Source: a bacterium
GTDB lineage: Bacteria; Pseudomonadota; Gammaproteobacteria; Pseudomonadales; Moraxellaceae
Length of the DNA stretch: 64,000 bases
Reading direction: 5' to 3'
NCBI GenBank assembly: GCA_029945725.1
Contig: JAQSDB010000008.1
Coordinates: 510,710 to 574,709, forward strand
The notes beneath the pieces were generated by a model. The model was not told where the DNA came from and did not search any database. It saw only the letters and a list, made by a program, of their open reading frames with translations. The translations under genes were made by a program, and so were the position numbers. Positions 61,883-64,000 of the stretch are shown in pieces (the first letter of the stretch is position 1; each line of letters begins with the position of its first letter).

Positions 61883-63424
61883 ATGACCGCGACTGCCAAC
61901 GTGTCAAAAGCCCCTAAAGCCCCGAAAAGCCCGAAAGCCTCAAAGGCTTCCGCCGGCAAGGCGCCCGTAACGACGGTGGATGTGCTGATCATCGGCGCCG
62001 GCCCGTCCGGCATCAGCGCCTGCATCAAGCTGCGGGAACAGGGCATCACCGATATCGTGATGCTGGATCTGGCCAGCCGCATCGGCGGCACCTGGGCGAT
62101 GAACGACTACCCCGGCCTGCGCTGTGATGTGCCCAGCGAAATCTACTCACTGGGCTATGCGCCGAACCCGAACTGGAGCCGCAGCTACGCGCCGCAGGAC
62201 GAGATCCGGCAATACCTGGACGACGTGGCGCACCAGTTCGGCATCGTTGGCCATATCCGCCTCAACACCGCCGTCACCGATGCGCGCTGGGACACCGCAT
62301 CCCTGCGCTGGCTCGTCACCACCGCAGGCGGCGAGGTGTACTCGGCGCGGGTTTTCATACCGGCCTCCGGCTTTATCGGCGAGGCGGAAATGCCTTCCTT
62401 TCCGGGCCAGGAGAAATTCCGCGGCACCATTTTCCATTCCGGCATGTGGAATCACGAACACGATCTGCGCGGCGAGCGTGTGGCCGTGATCGGCTGCGGC
62501 GCTTCCGCCATCCAGTTCCTGCCGGCAATACAGCCGCTCGTGAAGAAGCTCATCAGCTTTCAGCGCACGCCTTCCTGGGTGCTGCCCAAGCTGGACTTTG
62601 CCATGCCGAAAATCGTGAGCCGGGTATTCAACCGTGCTCCTGCCCTGCAAAAACTGGTGCGCAACATGACGCTGCTGGGCTTTGAGCCCTCACTGCCACT
62701 CTTCATGAACGAGCGCGTGCTGCGCGCCGCCGCGCATCCCCTCGGCATCTTCAATATCAATCGCTCCATCAGCGATCCTGAGATGCGCGAAAAACTGACG
62801 CCGCATCACACGCTGGGCTGCAAGCGCCCGCTGCTGTCCAATGACTGGTATGAGGCGCTGGCCAAACCCAATGTGGAGGTACTTTTTCAGGGCCTGTCGC
62901 ACATTACCGAAACCGGCGTGGTGGCTGAAGACGGCAGCGAATACGAAGTGGACACGATTATTTTCGGCACCGGCTATGCCGTGGCTGAGCCCGCCATCTA
63001 CCGCATCATCAAGGGTGCCGACGGCCGCTCCCTGAGCGAAACGTGGCAGGGCGAACCCCGCGCCTATCAGGGCATGGCGATTCACGGCTTCCCCAACATG
63101 TTCATGATGCTCGGCCCCAATTCGCACAATATCCAGGGCTCGGTGATGTGGACGGCAGAACATCAGGCCACCTACATCGCCAGTGCCGTGAAGCTGGCCT
63201 TCACGACCGGCATCAGCCGTTTCGAGGTCAAAAAGCCGGTGCAGGACGCGTTCAACAGCCGCATCGACAAACTGCTGAAGCGCATGCCGATTCGTCCTGA
63301 TGTCTGCAAAAGCTATTACCTCGATGAAGGCGGCCGCAATCATTTTGTCTGGCCGGAATACGGCGTGGTGATCAAGCACAAACTGCATAATTTCAAGATT
63401 GCGGATTACAGCACGCGTCCATAA
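61883..63424 (+). CDS. Flavin-containing Baeyer-Villiger-type monooxygenase
   Basis: 513 aa from ATG at 61883. A Lys/Ala/Pro-rich leader (about 10-28) precedes the FAD Rossmann motif VLIIGAGPSGISACIKL. The second dinucleotide motif is VAVIGCGASAIQFLPAI for NADPH. Between them lies FRGTIFHSGMWN, the Baeyer-Villiger fingerprint FxGxxxHxxxW. IFGTGYAV and GPNSHNIQGSVMWTAEHQ match the C-terminal part of the group. It inserts oxygen into a ketone to give an ester or lactone, using NADPH and O2. The divergent TetR gene suggests substrate induction. An SRPBCC gene follows after 66 nt and may be co-transcribed. Confidence 0.9.
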   Translation: MTATANVSKAPKAPKSPKASKASAGKAPVTTVDVLIIGAGPSGISACIKLREQGITDIVMLDLASRIGGTWAMNDYPGLRCDVPSEIYSLGYAPNPNWSRSYAPQDEIRQYLDDVAHQFGIVGHIRLNTAVTDARWDTASLRWLVTTAGGEVYSARVFIPASGFIGEAEMPSFPGQEKFRGTIFHSGMWNHEHDLRGERVAVIGCGASAIQFLPAIQPLVKKLISFQRTPSWVLPKLDFAMPKIVSRVFNRAPALQKLVRNMTLLGFEPSLPLFMNERVLRAAAHPLGIFNINRSISDPEMREKLTPHHTLGCKRPLLSNDWYEALAKPNVEVLFQGLSHITETGVVAEDGSEYEVDTIIFGTGYAVAEPAIYRIIKGADGRSLSETWQGEPRAYQGMAIHGFPNMFMMLGPNSHNIQGSVMWTAEHQATYIASAVKLAFTTGISRFEVKKPVQDAFNSRIDKLLKRMPIRPDVCKSYYLDEGGRNHFVWPEYGVVIKHKLHNFKIADYSTRP

Positions 63425-63490
63425 CTACGGACGCATTACCCTGCCGGGAACTCCCTTCCCTGCATCACCCGAAAAGAACCGGAGCAACAC

Positions 63491-63907
63491 GTGGCCAGAT
63501 ACACCGTTGAAGTGGCACAGGATTATCGTCAGCCGGTAGAGGCCGTCTTCCAGAAACTGTCGGATCACAACCAGCTCGGCAAGGTGCTGGGCATTCCGGT
63601 CAAGCGCGTGGTCAACGGCAAGACCGACATCAATGGCGCCGGCTCCGTTCGCCGCATGGGCCTGTGGCCGGTGACCGTGGAAGAAACCGTGGTTGCCGTG
63701 GTGCCGAACCAGTCCATTGCCTACCGCATCAGCAAGGGTGGCGCGCCGCTGAAAAACCATAGCGGCGCTCTCTCTTTCAGCAGCACCGCACAAGGCTCGC
63801 GCGTTACCTGGACGATCAATTTTGATTCATCGCTGCCGGTGATTGGTGCTGTCGTCAAGCAGGTGCTGACGCAGGGTCTGCGCATGGGCCTCAAGCGCAT
63901 CAAATAA
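63491..63907 (+). CDS. SRPBCC family protein
   Basis: 138 aa from a GTG start. The SRPBCC fold is visible: YTVEVAQDYRQPVEAVFQKLSDHNQLGKVLGIPVKRV, a glycine break INGAGSVRRMGLWPVTVEETVVAV, NQSIAYRISKGGAPLKNHSGALSFSSTAQGSRVTWTINFDSSLP, and a closing helix VVKQVLTQGLRMGLKRIK. It is a paralogue of the gene at 3390-3821, sharing the YRI..G.PLKNH.G segment. The position behind the monooxygenase hints at binding of the hydrophobic substrate or product, but this is inference only. Confidence 0.78.
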   Translation: MARYTVEVAQDYRQPVEAVFQKLSDHNQLGKVLGIPVKRVVNGKTDINGAGSVRRMGLWPVTVEETVVAVVPNQSIAYRISKGGAPLKNHSGALSFSSTAQGSRVTWTINFDSSLPVIGAVVKQVLTQGLRMGLKRIK

Positions 63908-64000
63908 AATCAGCGGCGTTTTTTTTGGATGAGGCTGCGATGCGTGCATCTCGCTTCACCCATGCCGTGCAGCCGCACTCATGCAGTAACACTGCCTGCG

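Overview
The window looks like the chromosome of a free-living gammaproteobacterium of fairly high GC. This rests on an AcnB-type aconitase, QmcA/NfeD, an OprC-like copper receptor, LemA, RlpA, DUF3422, a Baeyer-Villiger monooxygenase, TetR-controlled oxidoreductases and many short GC-stem/T-run terminators. I cannot name the genus. No rRNA, intact tRNA or CRISPR array is visible.

Layout. (1) 1-3323 is the right end of an integrated element: a broken IS5-type transposase, a YjjJ/HipA-like kinase, and a winged-helix plus nucleotidyltransferase pair. It ends at a displaced 3' tRNA fragment with integrase-arm-like repeats. (2) 3366-28373 is mostly core chromosome: SRPBCC protein, qmcA-nfeD, a lone GspE/PulE ATPase, lemA-TPM, an acyltransferase, a TetR/hotdog pair with a large palindromic operator, a copper receptor operon, NHL and DUF3422 proteins, a DUF2156 acyltransferase, a surface cluster (LVIVD lipoprotein, OmpA protein, choice-of-anchor O protein), and acnB. 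(3) 28518-31601 is an AT-rich gene for a purine-nucleosidase-like/NACHT STAND protein, a probable anti-phage sensor. (4) 31602-38518 is a mosaic: RlpA, a response regulator with a degenerate GGDEF, a PhzF-like gene bracketed by direct repeats, a PhzF fragment, REP-like repeats, and an SDR/hydrolase/TetR group. (5) 38540-48342 opens with a diverged copy of the acnB 3' tail plus terminator. A compact AT-richer defence locus follows: AIPR, PD-(D/E)XK, Z1 helicase-like and GHKL (MORC-like) genes overlapping on the minus strand, then vsr, and a divergent cytosine-5 methyltransferase. (6) 48734-63907 returns to chromosome: an OafA-type acyltransferase, outer-membrane and lipoproteins, a signalling block (PAS-GGDEF-EAL, CheB-CheR-PAS, PAS, Crp/Fnr), and a TetR-controlled Baeyer-Villiger monooxygenase with an SRPBCC gene.

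The most interesting signal is defence. Two unrelated putative anti-phage loci each lie just beyond an acnB 3' tail and its hairpin, convergent to it. The second tail differs from the resident acnB at synonymous positions, which suggests acnB is an insertion hot spot that has received DNA from a related genome. The Z1/GHKL/PD-(D/E)XK/AIPR set with Vsr and a C5-methyltransferase looks like a complete modification-linked restriction system of the MORC type predicted by comparative genomics. I know of no characterised member with exactly this gene set.
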